Below, in pieces: positions 23,876-31,704 of a stretch of DNA of 40,729 bases. Positions within the stretch are counted from its first letter, which is position 1. Each line of letters starts with the position of its first letter. Source of the stretch: Bacillus subtilis (GTDB lineage: Bacteria > Bacillota > Bacilli > Bacillales > Bacillaceae_C); the NCBI RefSeq assembly GCF_008764245.1, contig NZ_VTQV01000039.1, positions 1 through 40,729 of the forward strand, read 5' to 3'. The notes under the pieces were generated by a model. That model had not been told where the DNA came from, ran no database searches, and was given only the letters and a program-made list of their open reading frames with translations. Made by a program: the position numbers and the translations under genes.

Positions 23876-24281
23876 ATTGAGGCATTTGCACAAATAAGCC
23901 GACCAATGAAACAATAGGAATACTCATAGCTAAAGAAAGACCAATCATAGCAAATGTCATCACAAGGTTTTTAATATCTTCAGTCACATCGACCTTTGTT
24001 TGAAGAAGGATAAAGCTAGGTCCGATTAAAATGGTGAAGAGAATGATGATAAAAGGTACGAATAACTCACTCAATTCTTGCACAGGTTGCATGGTTGCAA
24101 ACCCGCTAACCACTAATATGAGTGGAATGACCTCACATATCGCCACTCCTATAAAAAATTTCGTTTGTATTTCTGCCTGTTTTTCAGGATTCATCTTTAG
24201 CTTATCCAAGTGAATTTTGAACGTGATGATAATGCTTAGCACTGCGATGATCGAAGCGATTGCAAATAAGTATGGAGACAA
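23874..24281 (-). CDS. Membrane protein related to ATP synthase subunit c
   Basis: 135 residues with about four membrane segments. Residues about 30-62 read MNPEKQAEIQTKFFIGVAIC followed by EVIPLILVVSGF. This tracks the polar loop and second helix of ATP synthase subunit c (RQPE...QTxMFIGVALVEALPIIxVV), including the membrane-embedded Glu. The first helix lacks the glycine-rich GxGxGxG packing motif, and two extra C-terminal helices follow, the last of which (MTFAMIGLSLAMSIPIVSLV) looks like a second copy without the acidic residue. The start is TTG, with TAGGGGG nine bases upstream. A role in a proton-translocating ring is not established; this is a family resemblance only. Confidence 0.7.
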   Translation of the reverse strand: MSPYLFAIASIIAVLSIIITFKIHLDKLKMNPEKQAEIQTKFFIGVAICEVIPLILVVSGFATMQPVQELSELFVPFIIILFTILIGPSFILLQTKVDVTEDIKNLVMTFAMIGLSLAMSIPIVSLVGLFVQMPQ

Positions 24282-24439
24282 CGATATTTACCCCCTATGA
24301 AAATGTTGTATATAAATTACACCTTAGTGGCTCCGATTTGTAAAGAACCATTTTTACTAAAATTATTTGTTTGCGGTTCCATGATAAATTAGTTTTTGAC
24401 CAAGTTTCTACTATGCTGGAGGTATTAAAACGATCGGTT

Positions 24440-24542
24440 TTGCCAGAAATAAAAATTTTATTTAAAAGAATAAATTCCCCTCTAATCAACCGCCTCTTTT
24501 GGTGGTAATGAAAAAGGAGGGTGGATGACAATGAAAGGAACA
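24440..24542 (+). repeat. Duplicate of the MATE-gene leader (copy 1)
   Basis: This segment matches 26350-26466: GAAATAAAAA, AAAAGAATAAATTCCCCTCT, the hairpin ACCGCCTCTTTTGGTGGT, AAAAAGGAGG, and ATGACAATGAAAGGAACACA. It thus contains the ribosome site and first codons of the MATE gene, and lacks about 20 bases present between the hairpin and the ribosome site of copy 2. At ACACA it switches abruptly into yfkAB sequence. Confidence 0.88.
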
Positions 24543-24834
24543 CAAATGTGACACTCAGAAATGACCCAGATGGGCGTTCACGGCTTAATGTGAATATATT
24601 TGTGAGATCATTGTAACGGACTTTGGAGTTGAACCATCGCTAGGAAATGTACAAACCACTTCCTTACTAGAAGCCTATGATAGATGGAAGAAGACGAAAA
24701 CGGCAAAATCACTGAATTGCCATTGTCCAGCCGTGAAATGTTTGGGGCCCAATTTGCTCGTGAAAAACATGTATTATCAAGATGTAGACTTTCGGAGTAA
24801 ACAAGAAAACATCACAAGTCATGGTTCGTATTAA
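24543..24834 (+). pseudogene. Truncated, frameshifted 3' copy of yfkAB
   Basis: Homologous to 22788-23077 of yfkAB. A four-base deletion after AATATATTT breaks the frame and makes a stop. Bases 24631-24719 are identical to 22880-22968 (89 of 89), while both flanks are clearly diverged, with the C-terminal end reading AVKCLGPNLLVKNMYYQDVD before TAA. The CxCxxxxC signature survives. The fragment has no start of its own; in frame with the joined MATE start it would stop at once (the TGA in ACAAATGTGACAC). Confidence 0.92.
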
Positions 24835-24896
24835 AGTGTACCTTATTGAATAGATATCGGAAAACTACCTATTATGTAAGATAACCTTTGAATAAT

Positions 24897-24926
24897 CGCG
24901 CTGGACATAAGTTGTTGTCCAGCGCG
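24897..24926. terminator. GC-rich hairpin downstream of hsp20
   Basis: CGCGCTGGACA and TGTCCAGCGCG pair perfectly over 11 bases around an eight-base loop. The T tail is better on the plus strand (GTTCATTTTTA) than on the minus strand, so it may end a plus-strand transcript as well as hsp20. Confidence 0.65.
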
Positions 24927-24937
24927 GTTCATTTTTA

Positions 24938-25375
24938 TCAATGAAAATCAACATCAATTTTCTTCGTATTTCCATTTTTTGCCTTTGGCATTCGCACTTC
25001 TAGTACACCGTTTTTATAGGTTGCCTTTACATTCTCATCTAATACAGAAGTAGGAAGCTCTAGCGTACGAGAAAATTTACCTTGGTACCGCTCTTTTCGA
25101 TATATATTATCTTCATTTATTTCGCTTGATTTATGAATGGTGCCGCTTAATTTGAGGATGTTGTTATTCACTTCAATTTGAATATCATCCTTCTTTTCCA
25201 GACCGGGAACATCAAATGTTGCAACGACCTCTTGATCTGTCTCATGAACATCTGCGCGGACACCGCTCATATGATCGTTCCCTTGGAACATGGAAGGGAC
25301 GTTGGAGAAGAAATTATCAAATTCCCTTCTCATATTCGAAAGTTGTCTAAGAGGATCCATTGGTACTAAAGCCAT
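24938..25375 (-). CDS. Hsp20 / alpha-crystallin family small heat-shock protein
   Basis: Cytosolic ATP-independent holdase chaperone. The product is 145 residues: an N-terminal MALVPMDPLRQLSNMRREFD segment, the alpha-crystallin domain (about 40-132) with VPGLEKKDDIQIEV and the hallmark YKNGVLEVRMPKA, and a short C-terminal tail. The A-x-x-x-n-G-v-L motif of the family is present as ATYKNGVL. A GAAGGGTG site lies before the ATG. A sigma-B-like promoter upstream suggests general stress control. Confidence 0.93.
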   Translation of the reverse strand: MALVPMDPLRQLSNMRREFDNFFSNVPSMFQGNDHMSGVRADVHETDQEVVATFDVPGLEKKDDIQIEVNNNILKLSGTIHKSSEINEDNIYRKERYQGKFSRTLELPTSVLDENVKATYKNGVLEVRMPKAKNGNTKKIDVDFH

Positions 25376-25422
25376 TTTAACATCACCCTTCTCATATTAT
25401 TTTACACTTTTTATTTTTCCCT

Positions 25423-25448
25423 CTTCCCAAAAAAATAAACATAGAAAC
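25423..25448 (-). promoter_or_regulatory. Candidate sigma-B promoter of hsp20
   Basis: On the minus strand GTTTCT (25448 to 25443) is followed after 14 bases by GGGAAG (25428 to 25423), near the sigma-B consensus GTTT-N14-16-GGGWAW. It lies 48 bases before the start codon. Confidence 0.5.
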
Positions 25449-25617
25449 GAGAAAGGCTGCTTCGACTATTTAAAATGACGTACAACTTATTTTTTCATAG
25501 TGATAAGAGGCGTCTCTAAGTGGTGATGTTAGTATCCATAAAAATGAAACCAGGCAGCAGTAAGGAACGTATTTATTCTAATGAAGGATTTATACTTCCC
25601 TAGAAAGGGTGAAAACA

Positions 25618-26109
25618 ATGACTAGAAAAGCCGTATCTCTATTTGCTATTGCATGTATGACATTTATCATTACGGGACCTTTTGCTGCATGGATAGTATA
25701 CAAGTTAGCACAACCGCCTGGTACATTTTCTAACCAGGTCATTCATCCAGGTGAAACCTTTTCACAAACAAAGGCAGGTAAAACATTGGCAGTGTGGGGA
25801 GCACCTGCTAGCCTTGAAATTCAAGAGGTACAATGTAGAGTAGATGATCGACCAATTAAGTTAAAAAAGGAACGGACTACTACTGATAATAAAGGAAACG
25901 AGGTTATTTTGTTATTTGATGGAAATTATACCGTTTTTGATCGTGTATCCTGTGAAGGTGGCGGGTTGGAAGAAATTCATTTATCGAATCGATTTCCAAT
26001 AGATAGGGCGCGGAAAATTATGATTGGTTCACTTGTCGCAACTCCTTTAGTAGGAGGCCTTGGTATTGTTTTATTCAAACGTACTAGATCGTTCAAAAAA
26101 CATCGATAA
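25618..26109 (+). CDS. Hypothetical membrane protein with an extracytoplasmic domain
   Basis: I do not recognise this 163-residue protein. It has an N-terminal membrane segment (AVSLFAIACMTFIITGPFAAWIV), an outside domain of about 100 residues with two Cys (VQCRVDD, VSCEGGG) that could form a disulfide, and a second membrane segment (MIGSLVATPLVGGLGIVLF) before a basic tail. The topology puts both ends inside. The ATG at 25618 has AAAGGGTG seven bases upstream; an in-frame GTG at 25609 overlaps that site. The following 240 bases to the MATE leader show no gene. Confidence 0.7.
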   Translation: MTRKAVSLFAIACMTFIITGPFAAWIVYKLAQPPGTFSNQVIHPGETFSQTKAGKTLAVWGAPASLEIQEVQCRVDDRPIKLKKERTTTDNKGNEVILLFDGNYTVFDRVSCEGGGLEEIHLSNRFPIDRARKIMIGSLVATPLVGGLGIVLFKRTRSFKKHR

Positions 26110-26349
26110 GCCTTTACGAATGAAAATGGGTATATGACAGTTAACCATGTTTAAAGGACATAGCTTGTATTATGAATCTATGGTTTGAGGCTTTTTCTTG
26201 TATAAAGGAATCTACTACCTATGGAACGTAGTGGTTATCCTAATATGTGGGTATACCCTATAAGGATCTAGTTCTAGCGTCAAGCCTTAAGAAGCTTACA
26301 AGATGTACGTTCATCTAATGTAGCTTTTGCCCCAGTTGGAGGTTAAAAC

Positions 26350-26451
26350 GAGAAATAAAAAATTTTTATTCAAAAGAATAAATTCCCCTCTATTCAACCG
26401 CCTCTTTTGGTGGTAAGATACCTTTTGTTTGATTATGAAAAAGGAGGGCGG
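26350..26451 (+). promoter_or_regulatory. Leader of the MATE gene with a conserved hairpin (copy 2)
   Basis: The leader contains ACCGCC-TCTTTT-GGTGGT (26396-26413), a six-pair stem with one G-U, and an AT-rich run before it. The hairpin and the preceding AATAAATTCCCCTCT are kept in the duplicated copy at 24440. It matches no riboswitch class I can name. It may be a cis-acting RNA element or simply the site where duplication broke. Confidence 0.5.
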
Positions 26452-26457
26452 ATGACA

Positions 26458-27834
26458 ATGAAAGGAACACATACGAACGATAAACAACTTCATTTATTGC
26501 ATCTTACTTGGCCCATTTTTTTAGAGGTCTTTTTATTTATGTTTATGGGGATTGCAGATACGTTAATGTTGAGTTCGTTATCAGATGATGCTGTCTCCGG
26601 TGTAGGGGCAGCGAATCAGTATTTGCAAATTGCCATTCTAATCTTAGAAGTCGTCGGGAATGGGGCGGCCATTGTCGTCTCTCAATATCTCGGTTCAAAA
26701 AGATATAAAGAAGCAGCTAAAATTTCCGCGTTGGCGGTCACGCTAAACTTGCTGGTAGGGATCGCCATTAGCGTCGGTTTTCTTATTTTTTCTAAACATA
26801 TGATGACGGCGATGAATTTACAGGGTGATGTTCTTTATTATGCCACGCATTATTTGGGTATTGTTGGAGGAGCGATTTTCCTTCAAGCTATCATTAATTC
26901 ATTAGCAGCGATTGTCCGCGTACATGGATGGACGAAGCAAGCAATGCTTGTATCGTTAGGGATGAATATAATCCATATTGCCGGTAACTATGTATTGATC
27001 TTTGGAAAATTTGGTTTCCCTGAATTGGGAGTACAAGGAGCGGCTATTTCATCTGTTGTCAGTCGTTTTCTTGCCCTTATTGTATTCTTTTGGCTCTTGT
27101 ATCAGGCTTTGGATGTACAGATTAAGATTAAATATTACATGACATTATCGAAAGAATACGTGATGAAGATTTTAAGAATTGGCGTTCCATCCGCTTTTGA
27201 ACAAGTCATGTACCAAGGCTGTCAACTGATGTTTCTTTACTATGCGACATTTCTTGGCGCCGAGTCATTAGCAGCCCGGCAGTATGCGATGAATATTTCC
27301 ATGTTCACCTATTTATTTGCGATTGCGATCGGCATGGGTACTTCTATCATCGTTGGTCGATTAGTCGGGGGCAATGAAAAGGATCTAGCCTATACACGGG
27401 TATGGAGCAGTGTAAAGTGGTCGGCAGGCATTACCTTTGGAATGGTGTTATGGGTGATGATTTTCCGTAAATCTTTAATGGGTGTGTTTACGGATAATCC
27501 TCAGATCATTGCGTTAGGTGCATCTGTATTATTGCTTAGCATTGTCCTTGAAACAGGTCGCTCGATCAATATGGTACTTGTCAATTCTTTACGTGCTTCA
27601 GGAGATGCAAAATATCCACTCTTTATTGGCTCTTTTTCAATGGTTCTTATGAGCTTGCCACTCGGGTATTTTTTAGTGTTTCATTTAGATATGGGCCTTG
27701 CGGGCATTTGGTTAGCCATTGCAGCTGATGAGTGGACACGAGCTTTCATCTTCTTCTTCCGTTGGCGCAGCCGAGCTTGGGAACGACATTCACTCGTACA
27801 ACCAGAGGTTACAGATAAACCGGCACCGATTTAA
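26458..27834 (+). CDS. MATE family efflux transporter
   Basis: Multidrug and toxin extrusion transporter of the inner membrane, exchanging cationic drugs or dyes for Na+ or H+. The product is 458 residues with twelve hydrophobic segments in two six-helix halves. Family landmarks are FMGIADTLMLSSLSDDAVSG near the start, QAIINSLAAIVRVHG, and GASVLLLSIVLETGRSINMV in the second half. The ATG at 26458 is ten bases from GGAGG; the ATG at 26452 is only four, so it is less likely. Its leader and first codons also occur, detached, at 24440. A strong terminator follows. Confidence 0.92.
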   Translation: MKGTHTNDKQLHLLHLTWPIFLEVFLFMFMGIADTLMLSSLSDDAVSGVGAANQYLQIAILILEVVGNGAAIVVSQYLGSKRYKEAAKISALAVTLNLLVGIAISVGFLIFSKHMMTAMNLQGDVLYYATHYLGIVGGAIFLQAIINSLAAIVRVHGWTKQAMLVSLGMNIIHIAGNYVLIFGKFGFPELGVQGAAISSVVSRFLALIVFFWLLYQALDVQIKIKYYMTLSKEYVMKILRIGVPSAFEQVMYQGCQLMFLYYATFLGAESLAARQYAMNISMFTYLFAIAIGMGTSIIVGRLVGGNEKDLAYTRVWSSVKWSAGITFGMVLWVMIFRKSLMGVFTDNPQIIALGASVLLLSIVLETGRSINMVLVNSLRASGDAKYPLFIGSFSMVLMSLPLGYFLVFHLDMGLAGIWLAIAADEWTRAFIFFFRWRSRAWERHSLVQPEVTDKPAPI

Positions 27835-27860
27835 GTGTCGTTTAAAAAATATCTGAAATA

Positions 27861-27904
27861 AAGCAAGTGGGGAAAAGTAGTTTTTTTCTTTCCACTTGCT
27901 TTTA
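27861..27904 (+). terminator. Terminator after the MATE gene
   Basis: AAGCAAGTGGGGAAA pairs with TTTCCACTTGCTT with one bulge, then TTTATT. The 250 bases from here to the next gene show nothing else. Confidence 0.85.
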
Positions 27905-28151
27905 TTATTAAAGCTGTGCTTGAACATGGACAAGAAGGCAGTATATGCAGAAATTCCCCGGCAAGAATACGGGTTGAAGCCGAACTCCTGATTATCACTT
28001 TTTTGCACGCCATTGAGGGATCCTTAGAATTTCTGTGATATGCTGAGGGCATCATACTTTGTATAAAGTAAAGAGGGCATATTCAGGTCCATCAGAATCA
28101 ATGGTTTGGTAGGCCGAAACATTGAAAAAAATCAAGAAGGTAGGTTTAGAC

Positions 28152-28628
28152 ATGATCGCGACAATTAAGCAAGTTGATGATGGGTATATGGCTCGATTCG
28201 AGCGCCATTTCAAACACCCTGTGGAAATGGTGTGGGCGATGCTGACGGAAAATGAAAAATTAAAGCTTTGGTTTCCAGAGTTAGCCATTGAAGAACTCCG
28301 TGAAGGAGGAATCATTCAGTTCGATATGCAAGATGGGACATATGAGAAAATGACCATCACCGACTATTCCCCCAAGTCTGTTTTAGAATTTACATGGGCG
28401 GATGATTTGGTTCGCTTTGAGTTATACGAAGAATCTGCAGGATGTTTTTGTATCATGAAGGAAAAGCTCCAAACAATCACAGAACATACTCCGCGAGACC
28501 TTGCAGGCTGGCATGTATGTCTTGATGTGATTCAAGCTTTACTAGATGGGCGAGTGATAGAGTCTAGAAAACAAGAATGGGAAAAATGGTACGAGCAATA
28601 TAAGAATGCTGTAAATAAGGTCATCTAA
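28152..28628 (+). CDS. SRPBCC (AHSA1-like) domain protein
   Basis: Cytosolic START/Bet-v-1 fold protein of 158 residues, of the activator-of-Hsp90-ATPase-like branch common in Bacillus. Recognisable features are FERHFKHPVEMVWAMLTE near residue 15, KLKLWFPE, a middle strand pair (MTITDYSPKSVLEFTWADD), and the C-terminal helix (GWHVCLDVIQALLDGR). Ligand and role are unknown; such proteins often bind hydrophobic small molecules. The ATG at 28152 has AGAAGGTAGG upstream, whereas the ATG at 28122 does not. Confidence 0.85.
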   Translation: MIATIKQVDDGYMARFERHFKHPVEMVWAMLTENEKLKLWFPELAIEELREGGIIQFDMQDGTYEKMTITDYSPKSVLEFTWADDLVRFELYEESAGCFCIMKEKLQTITEHTPRDLAGWHVCLDVIQALLDGRVIESRKQEWEKWYEQYKNAVNKVI

Positions 28629-28763
28629 AGTAACCTTCTTTTTTCTTTTCTCCAGGAGTTGAGAAACCTCTTTGGTCACTAGTTATCTAAATGGGCTACT
28701 TGAGATCTCTTACTAGCGTAGAAATTGAACATAAGAATAGACTGACAGTGTGCCCTAATATTA

Positions 28764-30122
28764 CTATCCCAACTCCTTGCCTGTTACGGCAATATAAATA
28801 ATTAAAAATATATTTAAAACAATGATGACCGTTGTACAAATCCAAGCAAGGATTTTGGTCCAAATCCTATTGGAGAATTCACCCATTTTATCTTTACTGT
28901 TTGTAAATACAACGAGCGGTACAACCGCAAATGGAAGTTGCAGGCTGAGAATAACTTGGCTCCAAAGCAAAAGGTCGGCCGTTCCTCTTGAACCGGCAAT
29001 CCATGTCACAACAAAAGCTGGGACAACGGCAATTAATCGTGTGATGATTCGGCGAAGCCAAGGAGAAATTTTTAAAAGGATAAAGCCCTCCATCACAATT
29101 TGCCCTGATAGGGTTCCAGTGATTGTTGAGTTTTGTCCAGATGCCAACAGGGCAATAGCGAACAAGGTGCTGGCAATTCCCACGCCAACCGTAGGACTTA
29201 AAAGGTGATACGCCTCTTCAATTTCGGATACTTGAATTCCTTTGCCATGAAAAGCAGCGGCACCTAGGATTAAGATGGCTGAATTAATAAGAAAGGCTAC
29301 TGTCAAGGAAAAGGTGGAGTCCATGACAGAGAATTTGATCGCTTCTTTTCTACCACCCGTTGTTCGTTTATATTGCCGTGTTTGGACAATCGATGAATGC
29401 AGGTAAAGATTGTGAGGCATCACGGTCGCCCCTAAAATCCCCAACGAAATAAACAGCATTTCCGGGTTCACGACAATCTCTGGATCAGGAATATATCCTT
29501 TAAAAAGGGCAGAGATCTCTGGTTTAGAGGCGATAACTTCAAATACGAAAACACCAAATATCGTGACCATTAACACAATGACAATCGATTCAATAATACG
29601 AAATCCCTTTTTTTGTAATAATAATAGCAATAAAACATCTAAGGTCGTGATAAGAATCCCGGCAAGTAAAGGAATTCCGAACAGTAAATTCAAAGCAATC
29701 GCAGAACCAATGACTTCTGCTAGATCGGTTGCAATAATGGCGAGTTCTGTTAAAATCCAGAGGATGAAGGATAGCTTTTTACCTGTTGCGTCTCTTGTTG
29801 CTTGGGCTAAATCTCGTCCAGTCACAATGCCAAGTTTAGCGGCCAAAGTTTGTAAGAGAATCGCCATTAAATTAGCAATGAGAATAATCGACAGTAATGT
29901 ATACCCAAATCGTGCCCCACCTGCTATCGAGGTTGCCCAATTACCGGGGTCTACGTATCCCACAGCCACAAGTGATCCAGGTCCTGCAAAGGCAAAAAAT
30001 TTCCTCCAGAAACCAGCATTTTCCGGTATGCGGATAGAATTATTCACTTCTTCTAAACTTTGATTCGAGCTGTGCTGTAACCAACCGCGAAGTGGGTTTG
30101 ATGTATGATCATGTTTATCCAA
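28764..30122 (-). CDS. mntH: Divalent metal cation transporter MntH (Nramp family)
   Basis: Proton-coupled Mn2+ (and Fe2+) importer of the inner membrane. The product is 452 residues with eleven predicted helices. The metal site is intact: VDPGNWATS in helix 1 and MPHNLYLHSS in helix 6. The start is TTG behind GAGGTGG. Compared with B. subtilis MntH (about 425) it has a longer hydrophilic N-terminus. It stands alone; an MntR-like box precedes it. Together with the ABC importer at 2669-5254 this gives two manganese uptake routes in the window. Confidence 0.95.
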   Translation of the reverse strand: MDKHDHTSNPLRGWLQHSSNQSLEEVNNSIRIPENAGFWRKFFAFAGPGSLVAVGYVDPGNWATSIAGGARFGYTLLSIILIANLMAILLQTLAAKLGIVTGRDLAQATRDATGKKLSFILWILTELAIIATDLAEVIGSAIALNLLFGIPLLAGILITTLDVLLLLLLQKKGFRIIESIVIVLMVTIFGVFVFEVIASKPEISALFKGYIPDPEIVVNPEMLFISLGILGATVMPHNLYLHSSIVQTRQYKRTTGGRKEAIKFSVMDSTFSLTVAFLINSAILILGAAAFHGKGIQVSEIEEAYHLLSPTVGVGIASTLFAIALLASGQNSTITGTLSGQIVMEGFILLKISPWLRRIITRLIAVVPAFVVTWIAGSRGTADLLLWSQVILSLQLPFAVVPLVVFTNSKDKMGEFSNRIWTKILAWICTTVIIVLNIFLIIYIAVTGKELG

Positions 30123-30187
30123 ATTACCACCTCACAAAGTACGCGATAAGAGAAAATGTTATATAAAAAGTAAAAAATCCCTTCCTA

Positions 30188-30203
30188 TCTCCTTAAAGCG
30201 AAT
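30188..30203 (-). promoter_or_regulatory. Candidate MntR operator upstream of mntH
   Basis: On the minus strand the site reads ATTCGCTTTAAGGAGA, close to the B. subtilis mntH box TTTGCCTTAAGGAAAC, with the TTAAGGA core kept. AT-rich sequence before it (TATAGC/TATATAG) could be the -10. The remaining gap to 30450 holds a 64-codon frame without a ribosome site, which I do not call a gene. Confidence 0.55.
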
Positions 30204-30450
30204 GATTTCTATATAGCTATAGTACCCATTTGATGAATTTTTAACATTCTTATCTTCATCGTAAAACTTTTCGTGGAAAAGGAATTTGGCTACCAAAAAA
30301 GACAGATATCAAATGAAGGCGAAAACTTTTAAAATGAAAGGAAGGGAAATCAAGAGTTTTCGAGGAATTATAGATTGGGGTCATAAAATAAGAAAATATA
30401 TAGGTATAAGTTTATATTTTCTTTATACCTTGTTTGCTAAAGGAAAATAT

Positions 30451-30477
30451 AGTAAAATAAGAGTAAATTATTTTACT
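30451..30477. promoter_or_regulatory. Palindromic operator upstream of ganR
   Basis: AGTAAAA, 13 bases, TTTTACT: a perfect inverted repeat with a 13-base spacer. The same 7-13-7 design, with one mismatch, recurs before ganS at 31603-31629. Both sit where a LacI-family repressor encoded between them would act. Confidence 0.7.
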
Positions 30478-30542
30478 TGAAATAAAGAGGCGATAGCAAT
30501 TTTAATATAAATCATTCCAGAAAAGTTATGGAGGGAAATTTA

Positions 30543-31535
30543 TTGGCGACGATTAAGGATGTTGCTAAGAAATCTGGTTTTTCCATTGCAACAGTTTCAC
30601 GCGTGTTAAACAATGACGCAAATCTTTCAGTCACAGAAGAAACAAGAGAAAAAATTTATGAAGCAGCAGACGAATTAAATTATCGAAAAAAGGTCGTACA
30701 GCCCCTTATTAAGAATATAGCTTTCCTATATTGGTTGACAGATAAGGAAGAGTTAGAAGATGTCTATTTTAAAACGATGAGAGAAGAAGTGGAAAAATGG
30801 GCAGAAAAATATAATATTGATTTAACAACCTATAAAATCTCCGGTGGAATCAAACAAATACCAACTGATATAGAGGGATTCATTGCTATAGGTGGATTTT
30901 CAGATGAGGAATTAAACTATCTACGAAGTATCACATTATCTGGGGTTTTTATTGACTCTACACCTGATCCTGATCACTATGACTCGGTACGTCCTGATTT
31001 GATTCATATTACAGTAAAAGCGATCGATTATTTTCTTTCAAAGGGACATACAGAGATTGGCTTCATCGGGGGTACTTACCATGACCCGAATACAGATACA
31101 GAGCAAATGGATATTCGTGAGCGGAAATTTAGAAGATATATGGAAGAAAAAGGCCTGTTAAAGGAAGAGTATATTTTTCGTAATCGGGGTTTTTCCGTCG
31201 AAAACGGGTATCATTTAATGAAAAAGGCGATTTTAAAATTAGATGATCGATTACCCACAGCTTTCTTCATTGCATCAGACCCGATTGCGGTTGGGTGCTT
31301 ACAAGCCTTGAATGAACATCGAATTGCGATCCCGAACAGGGTGAGTATAATTGGAATTAATAATATAAGTGTAGCCAAATACGTTTCTCCTCCTTTAACT
31401 ACTTTTCATATTGATATTCATGAGATTAGTAAAAATGCTGTTGAATTATTATTGGAGCGTATAAATGATAATCGGAAAATCGTCAAAACTTTACACATTG
31501 GTGCTAAATTAATTGAAAGAAAAAGTACAAACTAA
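30543..31535 (+). CDS. ganR: LacI family transcriptional repressor (GanR-like)
   Basis: DNA-binding repressor with a sugar-sensing domain. The product is 330 residues: an N-terminal helix-turn-helix (ATIKDVAKKSGFSIATVSRV) with the hinge motif VLNND, then a periplasmic-binding-protein-like domain (about 60-328) with IEGFIAIGGFSDEE, TEIGFIGG and PTAFFIASDPIAVGC. The TTG at 30543 was chosen: GGAGGG lies seven to nine bases before it and the protein then begins LATIKDVAKK, as family members do. It lies next to the galactoside operon, so it most likely senses a galactooligosaccharide and represses ganSPQA and itself. The gene symbol rests on context. Confidence 0.88.
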   Translation: MATIKDVAKKSGFSIATVSRVLNNDANLSVTEETREKIYEAADELNYRKKVVQPLIKNIAFLYWLTDKEELEDVYFKTMREEVEKWAEKYNIDLTTYKISGGIKQIPTDIEGFIAIGGFSDEELNYLRSITLSGVFIDSTPDPDHYDSVRPDLIHITVKAIDYFLSKGHTEIGFIGGTYHDPNTDTEQMDIRERKFRRYMEEKGLLKEEYIFRNRGFSVENGYHLMKKAILKLDDRLPTAFFIASDPIAVGCLQALNEHRIAIPNRVSIIGINNISVAKYVSPPLTTFHIDIHEISKNAVELLLERINDNRKIVKTLHIGAKLIERKSTN

Positions 31536-31549
31536 TAAGCGGAATCTTA

Positions 31550-31580
31550 AAAACCAAAGGAGAAGTCCTTTGGTTTTTTT
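31550..31580 (+). terminator. Terminator after ganR
   Basis: AAACCAAAGGA and TCCTTTGGTTT pair around GAAG, then TTTTTT. It separates ganR from the transporter operon. Confidence 0.93.
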
Positions 31581-31602
31581 AACTAAAACTTTTAATGAAA
31601 AT

Positions 31603-31680
31603 AGTAAAAATATATTTATTAATTTTACCGAATGTGATATATTTATTTTAGTAAAACGTTTCCGCCTATTTAGGTAAAAA
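31603..31680 (+). promoter_or_regulatory. Operator and possible cre site upstream of ganS
   Basis: AGTAAAA-N13-TTTTACC (31603-31629) repeats the ganR-upstream design. A second TTTTAGTAAAA palindrome (31646-31656) follows, and GTAAAACGTTTCCG (31651-31664) shares the central AAACGTTT of catabolite-responsive elements, though both ends miss the consensus. The promoter itself is not clear. Confidence 0.55.
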
Positions 31681-31704
31681 TATTTTAATAGGATGTGTTG
31701 ATAA

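Noticed and set aside
26340-26457. Known riboswitch (guanidine, preQ1, SAM or TPP class) before the MATE gene
   Set aside because: None of the conserved sequence blocks of those classes can be found; only one simple hairpin is seen.
30286-30480. 64-codon plus-strand frame between mntH and ganR
   Set aside because: No ribosome site, composition rich in Lys and aromatic residues as expected from AT-rich spacer DNA, and it runs through the ganR operator palindrome.
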